Positions 55,552 through 63,895 of a stretch of 64,000 nt of DNA are shown here, one piece after another. This DNA comes from Actinopolymorpha alba DSM 45243 (lineage in GTDB: Bacteria; Actinomycetota; Actinomycetes; Propionibacteriales; Actinopolymorphaceae). Made by a program: the position numbers and the translations under genes. The DNA is taken from NCBI RefSeq assembly GCF_000373925.1, contig NZ_KB892766.1:179-64178 (forward strand), written 5' to 3'. Position 1 is the stretch's first letter. Each line of letters starts with the position of its first letter. The notes under the pieces are model-generated. The model saw only the letters and a list, made by a program, of their open reading frames with translations. It was not told the origin of the DNA and made no database searches.

Positions 55552-56238
55552 CTAGGGCGACCCCCAGGCACCCGGAAGAAGGTGGGCGTGGTCGTTGTAC
55601 CGAACTAGTCGAGCCTTCATCTGGAGCTGCTCGGGTAGCCAGCCGTCGGCGACCCACTCGGTGATTCCGGTGTCGGTGATCTCTGGATAGAGGAAGGACG
55701 CGTGGAACGGAAGGCCGAGAAAGTTCCACAGACTCGCCCGCAGCGGCACGGTCTGGGTGATGATCACAACGGTCCCACCCTTGTTGGCCAGGACAGTCTC
55801 GATGAATGCCCTGGCGGCGCGCTCAAGTGCCACGCGGTAGGACTCACCGCCCGGCGACTTAGGGGCGTAAGGGGACCAGTTCGCCTTCCGCTCCTCGCCA
55901 AGTGTGGCGAGCCACTCCTCGACGACCATGCCTTCGCACTCACCCGCATGCGGCTCGCAGAACCCGCAGTCGGACTCCGGTTGCAGATTCCCGAGGGCAG
56001 GGGAGATGACCTGCGCGGTCTCGATACATCTACGCGCGTTGCTGGACAGCAGGCGGGTAGCGCCGGCCAGCTCCCCGGTAGCAGCCAACCGATCCCGTAA
56101 CCGCTCCGCCATTCGGCGGCCTTCGTCTGACAACCCCAGGTCGTCGTGGTCGATCAGGCGTGGGGGTTCGTGGTAGCGCTGAATGCCGTTCCTGATCAGG
56201 ACCAGTCGGGTACTCGGAAGCTCGCGCAGCTCAGCCAT
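55552..56238 (-). CDS. histidine-phosphatase-fold protein lacking the catalytic His
   Basis: A 228-aa protein. The fold is clear (RLVLIRNGIQRYHE, LSDEGRRMAERLRDRL, LLSSNARRCIETAQVI, FCEPHAGECEGM), but the RHG motif reads RNG and the second His motif reads VVIITQTVPLRA. Both histidines required for phosphotransfer are missing, so it is probably not a phosphatase and may bind rather than cleave a phosphorylated ligand. The ATG at 56238 is preferred over earlier frame positions, which overlap the ankyrin gene. Confidence 0.8.
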   Translation of the reverse strand: MAELRELPSTRLVLIRNGIQRYHEPPRLIDHDDLGLSDEGRRMAERLRDRLAATGELAGATRLLSSNARRCIETAQVISPALGNLQPESDCGFCEPHAGECEGMVVEEWLATLGEERKANWSPYAPKSPGGESYRVALERAARAFIETVLANKGGTVVIITQTVPLRASLWNFLGLPFHASFLYPEITDTGITEWVADGWLPEQLQMKARLVRYNDHAHLLPGAWGSP

Positions 56239-56408
56239 GCCGGCGATCTTCGCAGCCTCGCCAGGCCGCACCGGTCCGGTAACCCAACGGCGCATCCAAA
56301 CTGGCCACCACCACACGAGCCGAGGGCGCCGACCAAGGCCAGGTCGCCAGAGGGAGAGCCGTGGTGTACGGCAGAGAAGTACAGCGTTGGACGAGCTGCG
56401 AGGCGCAT

Positions 56409-56801
56409 ATGGACTTTGCTGGACGGACACCGATGCACTACTGCGCCCTGAACAACGAGGTCCTTGAGGTACGCCGTCAGCTCCACGATGGCCTCGACCC
56501 GAACGCGGCCGACTCCCACGGGTTCACTCCTCTCCACTTCGCCGCCCAGGAGTACGCCGTTGACTGTCTGCGGGAGTTGTTGGCGTCAGGCGCAACTGTC
56601 GACGCCCGGAACTGCTATGGCAACACGCCGCTGTTCACGGCCGTCATCAACTCCCGCGGACGCGGCGAGGTCATCGAGTTGCTTCGGGCCCACGGAGCCG
56701 ACCCGCTGGCACGGAACCAGTCGGGACAGACGCCGCTCGGGTTGGCACGCCTTGTTGCCAACTACGACGTCGCTCGCTACTTCGCGGATGTCGAAGGCTG
56801 A
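56409..56801 (+). CDS. ankyrin-repeat protein
   Basis: A 130-aa protein made of about three to four ankyrin repeats: GRTPMHYCALNNEVLEVRRQ, HGFTPLHFAAQEYAVDCLRE, YGNTPLFTAVINSRGRGEVI and SGQTPLGLARLVANYDVARY. It has no signal peptide. Such small single-domain ankyrin proteins mediate protein contacts; the partner is unknown. It is divergent from the histidine-phosphatase homologue. Confidence 0.9.
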   Translation: MDFAGRTPMHYCALNNEVLEVRRQLHDGLDPNAADSHGFTPLHFAAQEYAVDCLRELLASGATVDARNCYGNTPLFTAVINSRGRGEVIELLRAHGADPLARNQSGQTPLGLARLVANYDVARYFADVEG

Positions 56802-57242
56802 ACCGCGCCGTGGACGTCGCGGCCAGCGATCGCACCGAAGCTGGACTCGACATGCAGCCGACGGTGGCACTCGCGATGGCAACCCTCTCTTAAGCATCAC
56901 CCGAGACACGACAGCATGGCCTGATGGGCTGTGGGTCGGTGGTCGCCGATGAAGTAGACGTCGGTCGGGCTGGGGTCGACGGGCCGCACCCATCACGAGG
57001 TGACTTCAACACGTTCCTTCAACTGCAATTGCAGGGTTTTGCTCAGTCAACAGGCTCGGACACGAGGGTCCCGATAGCTGAACCTTCCAAGGTGCATCAA
57101 CCCGATACGTTGTCGACGTCGCCGGTTGTCGCGAGGAGTGGATCGGAACTGGCGCGGGAGTGACAGGCACCTGATCCAACACGGGCGAGTTGTTGTCGCC
57201 CACGACGACGCTGTAGCTGACTCTCACAGATGGGAGCGTTGA
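56802..57242. other. gap with no recognisable gene
   Basis: About 440 bp. It carries one IS-end-like 21-mer (56892-56912) and an AACTGCAATTGCAG palindrome at about 57018. Short frames here lack any recognisable family. Confidence 0.5.
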
Positions 57243-58127
57243 ATGCTCGACGACGAGCTGGTCCGCGTCATGCGTTCCGTGGGATTGGATGGCGATGTCG
57301 AGGCCATCAACCTGTCGGGCGGCGCGTCTGGGTCAGGTGTCTATCGCGTGCAGATCGACGAAGACGAAGCGGTGCTGAAGGTGACCACTGCCGGCTACGG
57401 GCAGAAGAACGCCAGGCGAGAGCTCGCCTTCTATCGGACGCTGGCCGACCGGGTGCCGGTCACGACACCGAGGCTGCTTCGGTCCGCCGACAACGAGGAG
57501 TTCACCGCGGTACTACTGTCTGCTCACGCCTCCGCACTGCCTGCGCGGGATTGGGGCCGGGCATCGTGGCTTGAGGTGACAAGGCAACTGGCGGCGCTGC
57601 ACTCGATGCCGCCGCCTGACGAGGCTCCCTGGATCGATCAACCATGGCACCGGCAGGTTCCTTACCAGCCACCAACTGACCTTGCTGAGAACTACTGGTC
57701 CAAGACTGACGCGGCCGACAGCGTACGACCGTTCCTCGACGCCCCGGACGACCTGGCGAAAGCACTCAGGGCCATACCGGACAGCTTCCTCCACGGCGAC
57801 TGCCACGTCGAGAACCTGCTGCGCGATGGCCCGCAGATCGTGTGGACGGACTGGCAGGTAGCCGGAGTCGGATGTCCTGCCGGCGAGCTGGCGTTCCTCT
57901 GGTCCCGCGCTGGCGTTGATGGTGCCGACGTGCCGTACGACGAGATGCTGCGCGAGTACGTCACACATCGCGACATCGATCTCGCTCTGTTGCGCCCCGC
58001 TGTGGTCGCAGCCGAGATCAACCTCCTGCTGTTCGCCTGGCCACACTTCGCCCCCTCTTGCACCCCGGACGAGCGAGACCACCTAACGCGCCGACTTCTT
58101 CAACTCATAGAGGACTGGCATACGTAG
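57243..58127 (+). CDS. aminoglycoside-phosphotransferase-fold kinase
   Basis: A 294-aa protein. The kinase-like fold shows LSGGASGSGVYRVQIDEDEA, ARRELAFYRTLADRVPVTTP, the catalytic loop FLHGDCHVENLL and the metal-binding Asp in IVWTDWQVAGVGCP. The APH family phosphorylates antibiotics or small metabolites such as homoserine or fructosamine; this one cannot be assigned. AGATGGGAG lies just before the ATG. Confidence 0.88.
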   Translation: MLDDELVRVMRSVGLDGDVEAINLSGGASGSGVYRVQIDEDEAVLKVTTAGYGQKNARRELAFYRTLADRVPVTTPRLLRSADNEEFTAVLLSAHASALPARDWGRASWLEVTRQLAALHSMPPPDEAPWIDQPWHRQVPYQPPTDLAENYWSKTDAADSVRPFLDAPDDLAKALRAIPDSFLHGDCHVENLLRDGPQIVWTDWQVAGVGCPAGELAFLWSRAGVDGADVPYDEMLREYVTHRDIDLALLRPAVVAAEINLLLFAWPHFAPSCTPDERDHLTRRLLQLIEDWHT

Positions 58128-58287
58128 GCGGCCTAGCGCACTTGTCCCAGCCAGTGCCGCCAGCTGTCGGGTGTCTGATTCTGGGGAGCGGAATGGGGCC
58201 GGAGATCGTTCCCGACGCCTTGTCGTTGCAGCTCTCTGTCGCTATCGCGGTCTAGGGTGACCGCGACCACGGCGGAGGGATCCGATC

Positions 58288-58884
58288 ATGGATGCGACCG
58301 AACAGATCACGATGATCAAGAACGCGCTGCACCGGTCTCTGCAAGATGCCAGGAGAAGCGTGCTGGGCAAGCTGACCGGGCTGGGTGAGCACTCGCTACG
58401 CCGACCTATGACACCGACCGGCACCAATCTGCTCGGCGTTGTGAAGCACCTTGGAAGTTTGGAGTACGGCTACCTCGGTGAGGTCTTCGGACGCCCGGCG
58501 CCCGAGCCGATGCGTTGGAACGAGGACGGCTCGGTCTGGCACAACGGTGACATGTGGGCGCGCGCCGATGAGTCCAGTGCCTACATCCTCGGCTTCTACC
58601 GTCGGGCCTGCGCCCACGCTGACGAGACTGTCGCCAGCCTCGACCTTGACGCGCCAGGATCGGTGCCCTGGTGGGACGAGACGATGCGGGAGACGACCCT
58701 CGGCGCGATACTGATCCACATGCTGGACGACACCCTCCGGCACGCCGGGCACATCGACATCGTGCGCGAGCTCATCGACGGGCGTGCCGGCACCGACGTG
58801 GCCGACGTCGGGAATGAGCAATGGTGGCGAGAATACGTCTCGCAGCTTCATGCTGTCGCCGACGCATTCGAGGACCATTCGTGA
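58288..58884 (+). CDS. DinB-like (DUF664) protein
   Basis: A 198-aa protein. NLLGVVKHLGSLEYGYLGEV and ILIHMLDDTLRHAGHIDIVR contain the metal-binding His pattern of DUF664, and the mid-part has SVPWWDETM. Unlike the smaller DinB relative at 15 kb, it is part of a short operon; its stop overlaps the start of a truncated HAD gene (GTGA). CGGAGGGA precedes the ATG. Confidence 0.88.
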   Translation: MDATEQITMIKNALHRSLQDARRSVLGKLTGLGEHSLRRPMTPTGTNLLGVVKHLGSLEYGYLGEVFGRPAPEPMRWNEDGSVWHNGDMWARADESSAYILGFYRRACAHADETVASLDLDAPGSVPWWDETMRETTLGAILIHMLDDTLRHAGHIDIVRELIDGRAGTDVADVGNEQWWREYVSQLHAVADAFEDHS

Positions 58885-58995
58885 ACCACGTGCTGCGCGC
58901 TGTCCTGTTTGATCTCGACGACACGCTTGTGGACCAGGCCTCGGCGGCAGGGGTGGCGGTGAGTGCCTGGTCCACGGAGCGCGCGGCGGGTGAGT
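58881..58995 (+). pseudogene. HAD-family hydrolase, N-terminal stub
   Basis: The GTG at 58881 overlaps the previous stop and starts NHVLRAVLFDLDDTLVDQAS, the HAD nucleophile motif DxDxT. Homology ends after about 30 residues (VAVSAW), and the frame runs on into the end of the opposite-strand FMN reductase gene. The catalytic remainder is deleted. Confidence 0.75.
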
Positions 58996-59577
58996 TCAGG
59001 CGACTGGCTGCGCCAACGTCCCAGCTCGCACCGAGCGCAGTGCCTCAGCCCAGCTGAGTACCTCGTCCAGCATCGTCTTGAGCGTCGCCTCGTGCCGCGG
59101 GTCGGGTTGGAACTCGCTGAGGTTCACGAAGTCGGTCCACAGCGACAGCGCCACCTGCGGTCCCACGTCAGCCACCTTGAGGTGGGCCATCACCTGCCGG
59201 ATCTGCTCGATGGCGCGGATGCCGCCGTCGACGCCGTAGCCGACGAAACCGGCCGCCTTGTGGTTCCATTCGGCGTACACGAAGTCGAGGGCCGTCTTCA
59301 ACACACCCGGCATCGAGTGGTTGTACTCGGGCGTGACGAAGATGAACGCATCGAGTGCGCGTACGGCGTCCGCCCAGCGTTGGGTGTGCGGATGGGCGTA
59401 CTGTCCCGCCGCCGCCGGGACGGCCTCGTCCAGATGCGGGAGATCGAACTCCGCCAGGTCGACGACGTCGTACTCCGCCCCGCCGTGCTGGCTCGCGAGC
59501 TCGTGGACCCAACGGGCCACGGCCTCGCCGTTCCGGCCCGGACGGGTGCTTCCGATGATGATTCCCACTTTGGTCAT
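58996..59577 (-). CDS. NADPH-dependent FMN reductase
   Basis: A 193-aa flavodoxin-like reductase. The FMN phosphate loop is GIIIGSTRPGRNGEAVARWV and the second site is FVTPEYNHSMPGVLKTALDF, followed by FVGYGVDGG. Members reduce FMN or quinones and azo dyes. The ATG at 59577 is fixed by the N-terminal strand. It is divergent from an AraC-type regulator, which likely controls it. Confidence 0.93.
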   Translation of the reverse strand: MTKVGIIIGSTRPGRNGEAVARWVHELASQHGGAEYDVVDLAEFDLPHLDEAVPAAAGQYAHPHTQRWADAVRALDAFIFVTPEYNHSMPGVLKTALDFVYAEWNHKAAGFVGYGVDGGIRAIEQIRQVMAHLKVADVGPQVALSLWTDFVNLSEFQPDPRHEATLKTMLDEVLSWAEALRSVRAGTLAQPVA

Positions 59578-59681
59578 GAGTCCCGACCGTACGAGCGGTG
59601 ACGAAGACGTCCCATGCGTAGAAGTCTCCGGACTATACGTCAGCGTCTTCGTCTGGTCGGCCTGGAAGGACGCGGGGAAGG

Positions 59682-59687
59682 TACTCT
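59682..59687 (+). promoter_or_regulatory. candidate -10 box of AraC-type gene
   Basis: TACTCT lies 7 nt before the ATG at 59695, with no ribosome binding site. The remaining 59578-59681 would hold the divergent reductase promoter. Confidence 0.35.
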
Positions 59688-59694
59688 GGCCGCC

Positions 59695-60723
59695 ATGGAC
59701 GTCCTCAGCCACGTGATCACGGCGATGCGGACCGGAGAGCCCCGGTCGTTCCTGGTCGCGTGCCGTGCTCCGTGGGGCCGTTCGTACGCCCCCGTTCAGG
59801 GTGCGGGCTTCCACGTGATCCTCCAAGGGTCCGCGGTGTTGATCCCTGCCGACGGCGACCCGATCCCGCTCGGCGTCGGAGACGTGGTGTTCCTACCGCG
59901 TGGCGCGCCGCACGGCTTGGCCGACAGTCCCACGACCCCTCTCGCCGCCACGGACCCGGCAGAAGACGCGTGCCAGCCGGAGGGGCACACGATCACGATC
60001 GGGCCGGACCAGCCGTACGGCTCCACCAACGGTTCCGCAGCGGGCCAGCCGAACGGCGCCGGGGCATCCACCGTGATCCTCTGTGGGGCGTACCGGCTTG
60101 ACCGTTCGCGGGTTCATCCGCTGCTGCAGGACCTTCCCGAGGTCATCCATCTCCCGGCCCGGCTCGGCCATCATCCTTCGCTCCGGGCGGCCATCGACCT
60201 CCTGGGCGGCGAACTCGAGGATCCCCGCCCAGGATCCGACGCGGTGGTGCCGGCGTTGCTCGACATGCTGCTGCTCTACATCCTTCGGGCGTGGACGGAG
60301 GACCAGCCCTGCGACGAGTCGAGCGGATGGGCCGCCGCGCTCAGGGATCCCGTGGTCAGCGCGGCGTTGTGTGCGATCCACCGCAGCCCCGAGCACCCCT
60401 GGACAGTCGAGAGCCTTGGCGCTCAAGCCGGGTTGTCCCGGGCCGCGTTCGCCCGCCGGTTCACGATGCTCATCGGGCAACCACCGCTCGCCTACCTCAC
60501 CTGGTGGCGGCTGACGACCGCGGCACGCCTGCTCCGCGAGACCGACATCTCGCTACATTCGGTGGCCCAGCGGGTGGGCTATGCCTCGGAGTTCGCGTTC
60601 GCCAACGCGTTCAAGCGGGCCTTCGGAACCGCACCCGGTGCCTACCGTCGGCAACACTCCGGCGAGGCCCGGCGATCAACGGTCAGCAGCGGTCACATGG
60701 CTGGCCATCCTCCACCTGCGTGA
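59695..60723 (+). CDS. AraC-family regulator with cupin N-terminal domain
   Basis: A 342-aa protein. The N-terminal cupin-like domain (about 1-190) includes GRSYAPVQGAGFHVILQGSA and VGDVVFLPRGAPHGLAD. The C-terminal double helix-turn-helix has VESLGAQAGLSRAAFARRF and TDISLHSVAQRVGYASEFAF, ending with FGTAPGAYRRQ. This is the common regulator type placed divergently from a reductase or oxidase gene. Here the target is likely the FMN reductase. Confidence 0.92.
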   Translation: MDVLSHVITAMRTGEPRSFLVACRAPWGRSYAPVQGAGFHVILQGSAVLIPADGDPIPLGVGDVVFLPRGAPHGLADSPTTPLAATDPAEDACQPEGHTITIGPDQPYGSTNGSAAGQPNGAGASTVILCGAYRLDRSRVHPLLQDLPEVIHLPARLGHHPSLRAAIDLLGGELEDPRPGSDAVVPALLDMLLLYILRAWTEDQPCDESSGWAAALRDPVVSAALCAIHRSPEHPWTVESLGAQAGLSRAAFARRFTMLIGQPPLAYLTWWRLTTAARLLRETDISLHSVAQRVGYASEFAFANAFKRAFGTAPGAYRRQHSGEARRSTVSSGHMAGHPPPA

Positions 60724-60785
60724 GCCAGACGCCAAGCGCGCCATACGCGGCGACGTTCCTGGTTGGTCCGGAGTACCAAGGCAGG

Positions 60786-61409
60786 ATGGTGCCCATGTCA
60801 AACGTCGTCACGCTCGCCACCAAACCGACCTTGCTTGGCGACCTCGTACTGCTGCGTCCGGTCAGTGTGGCCGACGTCGACAGTGCGGCTGAGATGGTCA
60901 CCGATCCAGAGACCGTACGCCTCACTGGCAGTCATGCGGCGTTCAACCGGGACCGGCTGGAATGGTGGTATGCGACCCGGGGCGAGCGGGATGACCGCCT
61001 CGATCTCGCTGTCGTGGAGCGGGCCACGGGGCGGTACGTCGGTGAAGTGGTCCTGACGCAGCTCGATCGGGACAACCGATCGTGCTCGTTTCGGATCGCG
61101 TTGATCGGCGCTCATGCGGTGGGACGCGGGATGGGCACCGAAGCGACTCGGCTTGTGTTGGCGTACGCCTTCGAGACCATCGGCCTGCACCGTGTCGATC
61201 TGGAAGTCTTCGCGTTCAACCCTCGGGCCCGACACGTCTATGAGAAGGTCGGCTTCGTCTATGAGGGAACCAAACGTCACGCTCTGCGCTGGGACGAGGC
61301 CTGGATCGACGCCGGCATCATGGCAATTCTCGCTGACGACTGGGCCGCCCATCGAGGTTGGCCGGGCCTCGATGAGCCTCGGAGAAGTGAAAAGCCGGTG
61401 GCGGGGTGA
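60786..61409 (+). CDS. GNAT family N-acetyltransferase (RimJ/RimL-like)
   Basis: A 207-aa protein. LLGDLVLLRPVSVADVDSAA opens the fold. The acetyl-CoA loop is in GAHAVGRGMGTEATRLVL, and HRVDLEVFAFNPRARHVYEK and VGFVYEGTKRHAL are typical of RimJ/RimL-type enzymes. The ATG at 60795 (MSNVV) is an equally plausible start. The gene follows the AraC gene by about 60 bp. A long palindrome terminates it. Confidence 0.9.
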   Translation: MVPMSNVVTLATKPTLLGDLVLLRPVSVADVDSAAEMVTDPETVRLTGSHAAFNRDRLEWWYATRGERDDRLDLAVVERATGRYVGEVVLTQLDRDNRSCSFRIALIGAHAVGRGMGTEATRLVLAYAFETIGLHRVDLEVFAFNPRARHVYEKVGFVYEGTKRHALRWDEAWIDAGIMAILADDWAAHRGWPGLDEPRRSEKPVAG

Positions 61410-61432
61410 GCCGATCGGCTCACCCCGCCACC
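61397..61432. terminator. 36-bp perfect palindrome, bidirectional terminator
   Basis: GGTGGCGGGGTGAGCC and GGCTCACCCCGCCACC surround a central GATC, giving an uninterrupted palindrome. It includes the GNAT stop codon and lies 17 bp from the end of the convergent PhoX-like gene. There is no T-tract on either side. Confidence 0.6.
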
Positions 61433-61448
61433 AATCAACGCTGCGGAA

Positions 61449-62843
61449 TCAGCGGACGGGCTGGGCCGGTGGGACGTTCAGCACCAGCAGCTGACCCTTC
61501 TCGACGAGCTCACCGTCGGTGAGCTTCGTGTGGTTCTGCACGTCGAGTAGATATTTCCCGGCGCCGAGGAATGGCGCGGGGATGATGCCCGAGGACTCCT
61601 CGTCGACGGTGTCGAAGACCGGTCCGCCGGGCAGGAACCGCTCTGGATCGTGGTCAGCGATCCGACGGATCACGCCGGTGGCGATGTCGTACTGGTAGAC
61701 CCCCGCAAGGTAAGGGTTACCACCCGGGTCTTCCTGGATGAGGACCTGGCCGCGGTCGTTGACGGTGATGTTGTCCATCATCCGCGGACCGCCCGTGCCG
61801 CCGGCCGGACCTTCGACCAGCAGTTCGACGGTGCCGCCCTTCGTGGGGTCGGTGATGTCGTTGAACCTCGCCCGCCACAGCCGGCTGTGCTTGTCCATCG
61901 ACCCTGTGGTCGCGAAGTAGAGGTCATTCGGGTTCTTCGGGTCCCACGCGGCATCCTCCGGGCGGTCCCAGGCCGTGCCCCCGGACGTAGCCAGCGTGAA
62001 GGGCTGCGGACCGGCAGGAACCGGCTTTGCGCCGTCCTCCGTGGCCAGGCCCGCGACGGAGATGCTGTAGCGCTGACCGCCGGTCAGGCCCGCCTTCTCC
62101 ACCGGGTTGCCGGTGGTCTTCTTGTCGCCGACGTAGAGGTAGATACCGCCGCCGCCCGCGTCGCTGGTGCCGGCCACGACGGTCTTGTCGCCGGTCCCGG
62201 GGTTGGCGACGACGTTCTCGAACGACGCCGTGCCAAGGTCGGCGAGCTGGTAGCTTTCGCCGGAGTCGACGACGTGCGCGAAGGCGCGGCCGCCGCTCGT
62301 CTCCTCACCATTGGTGAAGATGCGGCCGTTGTACCCCTTGCCGGTGGACGCGTTGTAGAACGCGCTCGCCGCGGGCAGGTCGGCCGAGCAGAAGCGGTTG
62401 AAGACGACTCCGGGGGTCTCGGTGAACGCGCCTCCGGAGGACAGGAAGACCTTCTGGATCAGGTCCTTACCGGACTTCACCTCGAGGGTCTTCTTGTCGA
62501 TGACCCACTTCGACACGAAGGCGCCCGCGCCGCCGTGCGCGCGTCGGACGCCGGCGTTGTTCGCGAGCTCGTGGTTCATGAGCACGGTGAACGTGCCGTC
62601 GCCATTGTCGTAGGCGCCAAGACCGTCGGGGATCCCGGCCATGCGGTAGCCGCCGACCGCGTTACCGGTGGTGAGTACCGACGTGAAGGTGACGCCGGGG
62701 GTGTGTCGTACCAAGTACGGCGCGTCGCTACTGCTCGGTCCGGTCGAACCGCCGGGGGCCGCGGAAGCCGTGCCGGCGGACAAGGCCACTGCGGCGATGG
62801 TCGACGCCGCGGCTACCAGCCGGCTTCTGGTGGTGGTGCGCAT
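61449..62843 (-). CDS. secreted PhoX-like (DUF839) phosphatase homologue
   Basis: A 464-aa protein with a Sec-type signal peptide (RSRLVAAASTIAAVALSAGT then ASAA). The mature part is beta-propeller-like and shows PhoX features: NGEETSGGRAFAHVVDSG, RPEDAAWDPKNPNDLYFATT, LWRARFNDITDPT and VNDRGQVLIQEDPGGNPYLA. PhoX enzymes are calcium/iron-dependent alkaline phosphatases. The conserved cofactor ligands were not checked one by one, so enzyme activity is likely but not certain. AAGGAAC lies before the ATG. Confidence 0.8.
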   Translation of the reverse strand: MRTTTRSRLVAAASTIAAVALSAGTASAAPGGSTGPSSSDAPYLVRHTPGVTFTSVLTTGNAVGGYRMAGIPDGLGAYDNGDGTFTVLMNHELANNAGVRRAHGGAGAFVSKWVIDKKTLEVKSGKDLIQKVFLSSGGAFTETPGVVFNRFCSADLPAASAFYNASTGKGYNGRIFTNGEETSGGRAFAHVVDSGESYQLADLGTASFENVVANPGTGDKTVVAGTSDAGGGGIYLYVGDKKTTGNPVEKAGLTGGQRYSISVAGLATEDGAKPVPAGPQPFTLATSGGTAWDRPEDAAWDPKNPNDLYFATTGSMDKHSRLWRARFNDITDPTKGGTVELLVEGPAGGTGGPRMMDNITVNDRGQVLIQEDPGGNPYLAGVYQYDIATGVIRRIADHDPERFLPGGPVFDTVDEESSGIIPAPFLGAGKYLLDVQNHTKLTDGELVEKGQLLVLNVPPAQPVR

Positions 62844-63125
62844 GGGTTCCTTCCGATAAGCCGCCCCGTGCGGGTGTCTGTGGAACCGGCCTGATGAGCC
62901 GGGTGCGGCGGCTGTCCGGTGGAGACGTAGCTGTCACCGTCGAACAGTTCGTTACACGCGCCGGACGGTAGTGCTGGAATTCGAACACGAGGTGTCCAGC
63001 AGACCTCAACTTGCTGGACTCTCGAAGCGCGAGCGCGTCGTCACCGAGCGAGGCGCGGGGAGCCGACGGCACGGACGGGGCCCGGCACGGGGCGCCTGTT
63101 GGGTGGGCGTCAGCCCAGCGATCAA

Positions 63126-63131
63126 TAATCT
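63126..63131 (+). promoter_or_regulatory. candidate -10 box of PIG-L gene
   Basis: TAATCT lies 4 nt before the ATG at 63136. The spacing is short, so a leaderless start is uncertain. Confidence 0.3.
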
Positions 63132-63135
63132 GGCG

Positions 63136-63885
63136 ATGGCGACTGTGGTGGCATTTCATGCGCATCCTGACGATGAAACGCTCCTCACCGGCGGGACCAT
63201 CGCCCGCGCTGCCGCGGAAGGGCATCGGGTAGTGATCGTGGTGGCCTGCGACGGGCTGATGGGGCCAGTCCCGCCGCAGGGGACCGAGCGCCTGGAGGAG
63301 CTACGTGCGAGTGCGGCCATTCTGGGGGCACATCGCGTGGAGCATCTGGGGTACGCCGACAGCGGGCACGGCCAGACTCTCTACCCCGACCCGCCAGACC
63401 GGACCCGTTTCGTCCGTGCGGCCACCGACGAGGCGGCCGAGCGACTCGCCGCCATTTTGCGCGAGGAGAACGCCGACGTACTCCTGAGCTACGACCCCAA
63501 CGGCGGCTACGGGCACCGCGACCACGTCAAAGTGCACCAGGTCGGCAGGCGCGCCGCGGAACTCGCGGGAGTACGACGCGTACTGGAGGCGACCATGCCG
63601 CGAGAGGTCGTCATGCGTTTGGCACGCCTCATCCGCCTGCTGCGTATTCCGCTCCGCTTCGACGACGCCGCACTATGCACCGCGTACAGCCCGTCCTCGG
63701 CCATCACCCACCGCGTGAACGTCCGCCCCTTCGCCCGGCAGAAGCAGGCGGCGCTCGCGGCGCACCGCTCCGAGGTGAACGGAAGCGGCAGAATCGCCGT
63801 TCTCATGCGCGTCCTCACCCGCCTGCCGGTACCGATCTTCGGACTACTACTCGGCCGTGAATGGTTCGCCGAGCCCGAGGCGTAA
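63136..63885 (+). CDS. PIG-L family deacetylase
   Basis: A 249-aa zinc deacetylase. The metal motif is FHAHPDDETLLTGGTIARAA and the third ligand appears in GGYGHRDHVKVHQVGRRAAE. The family includes the mycothiol enzymes MshB and Mca and the N-acetylglucosaminyl-PI deacetylases. This one is shorter than MshB and its substrate is open. The frame extends upstream to 62971, but the ATG at 63136 gives the usual N-terminus. Confidence 0.92.
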   Translation: MATVVAFHAHPDDETLLTGGTIARAAAEGHRVVIVVACDGLMGPVPPQGTERLEELRASAAILGAHRVEHLGYADSGHGQTLYPDPPDRTRFVRAATDEAAERLAAILREENADVLLSYDPNGGYGHRDHVKVHQVGRRAAELAGVRRVLEATMPREVVMRLARLIRLLRIPLRFDDAALCTAYSPSSAITHRVNVRPFARQKQAALAAHRSEVNGSGRIAVLMRVLTRLPVPIFGLLLGREWFAEPEA

Positions 63886-63895
63886 CGTCGCGCGT

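Noticed and set aside
56924-57163. 79-codon plus-strand frame
   Set aside because: No family, poor composition and no ribosome binding site.
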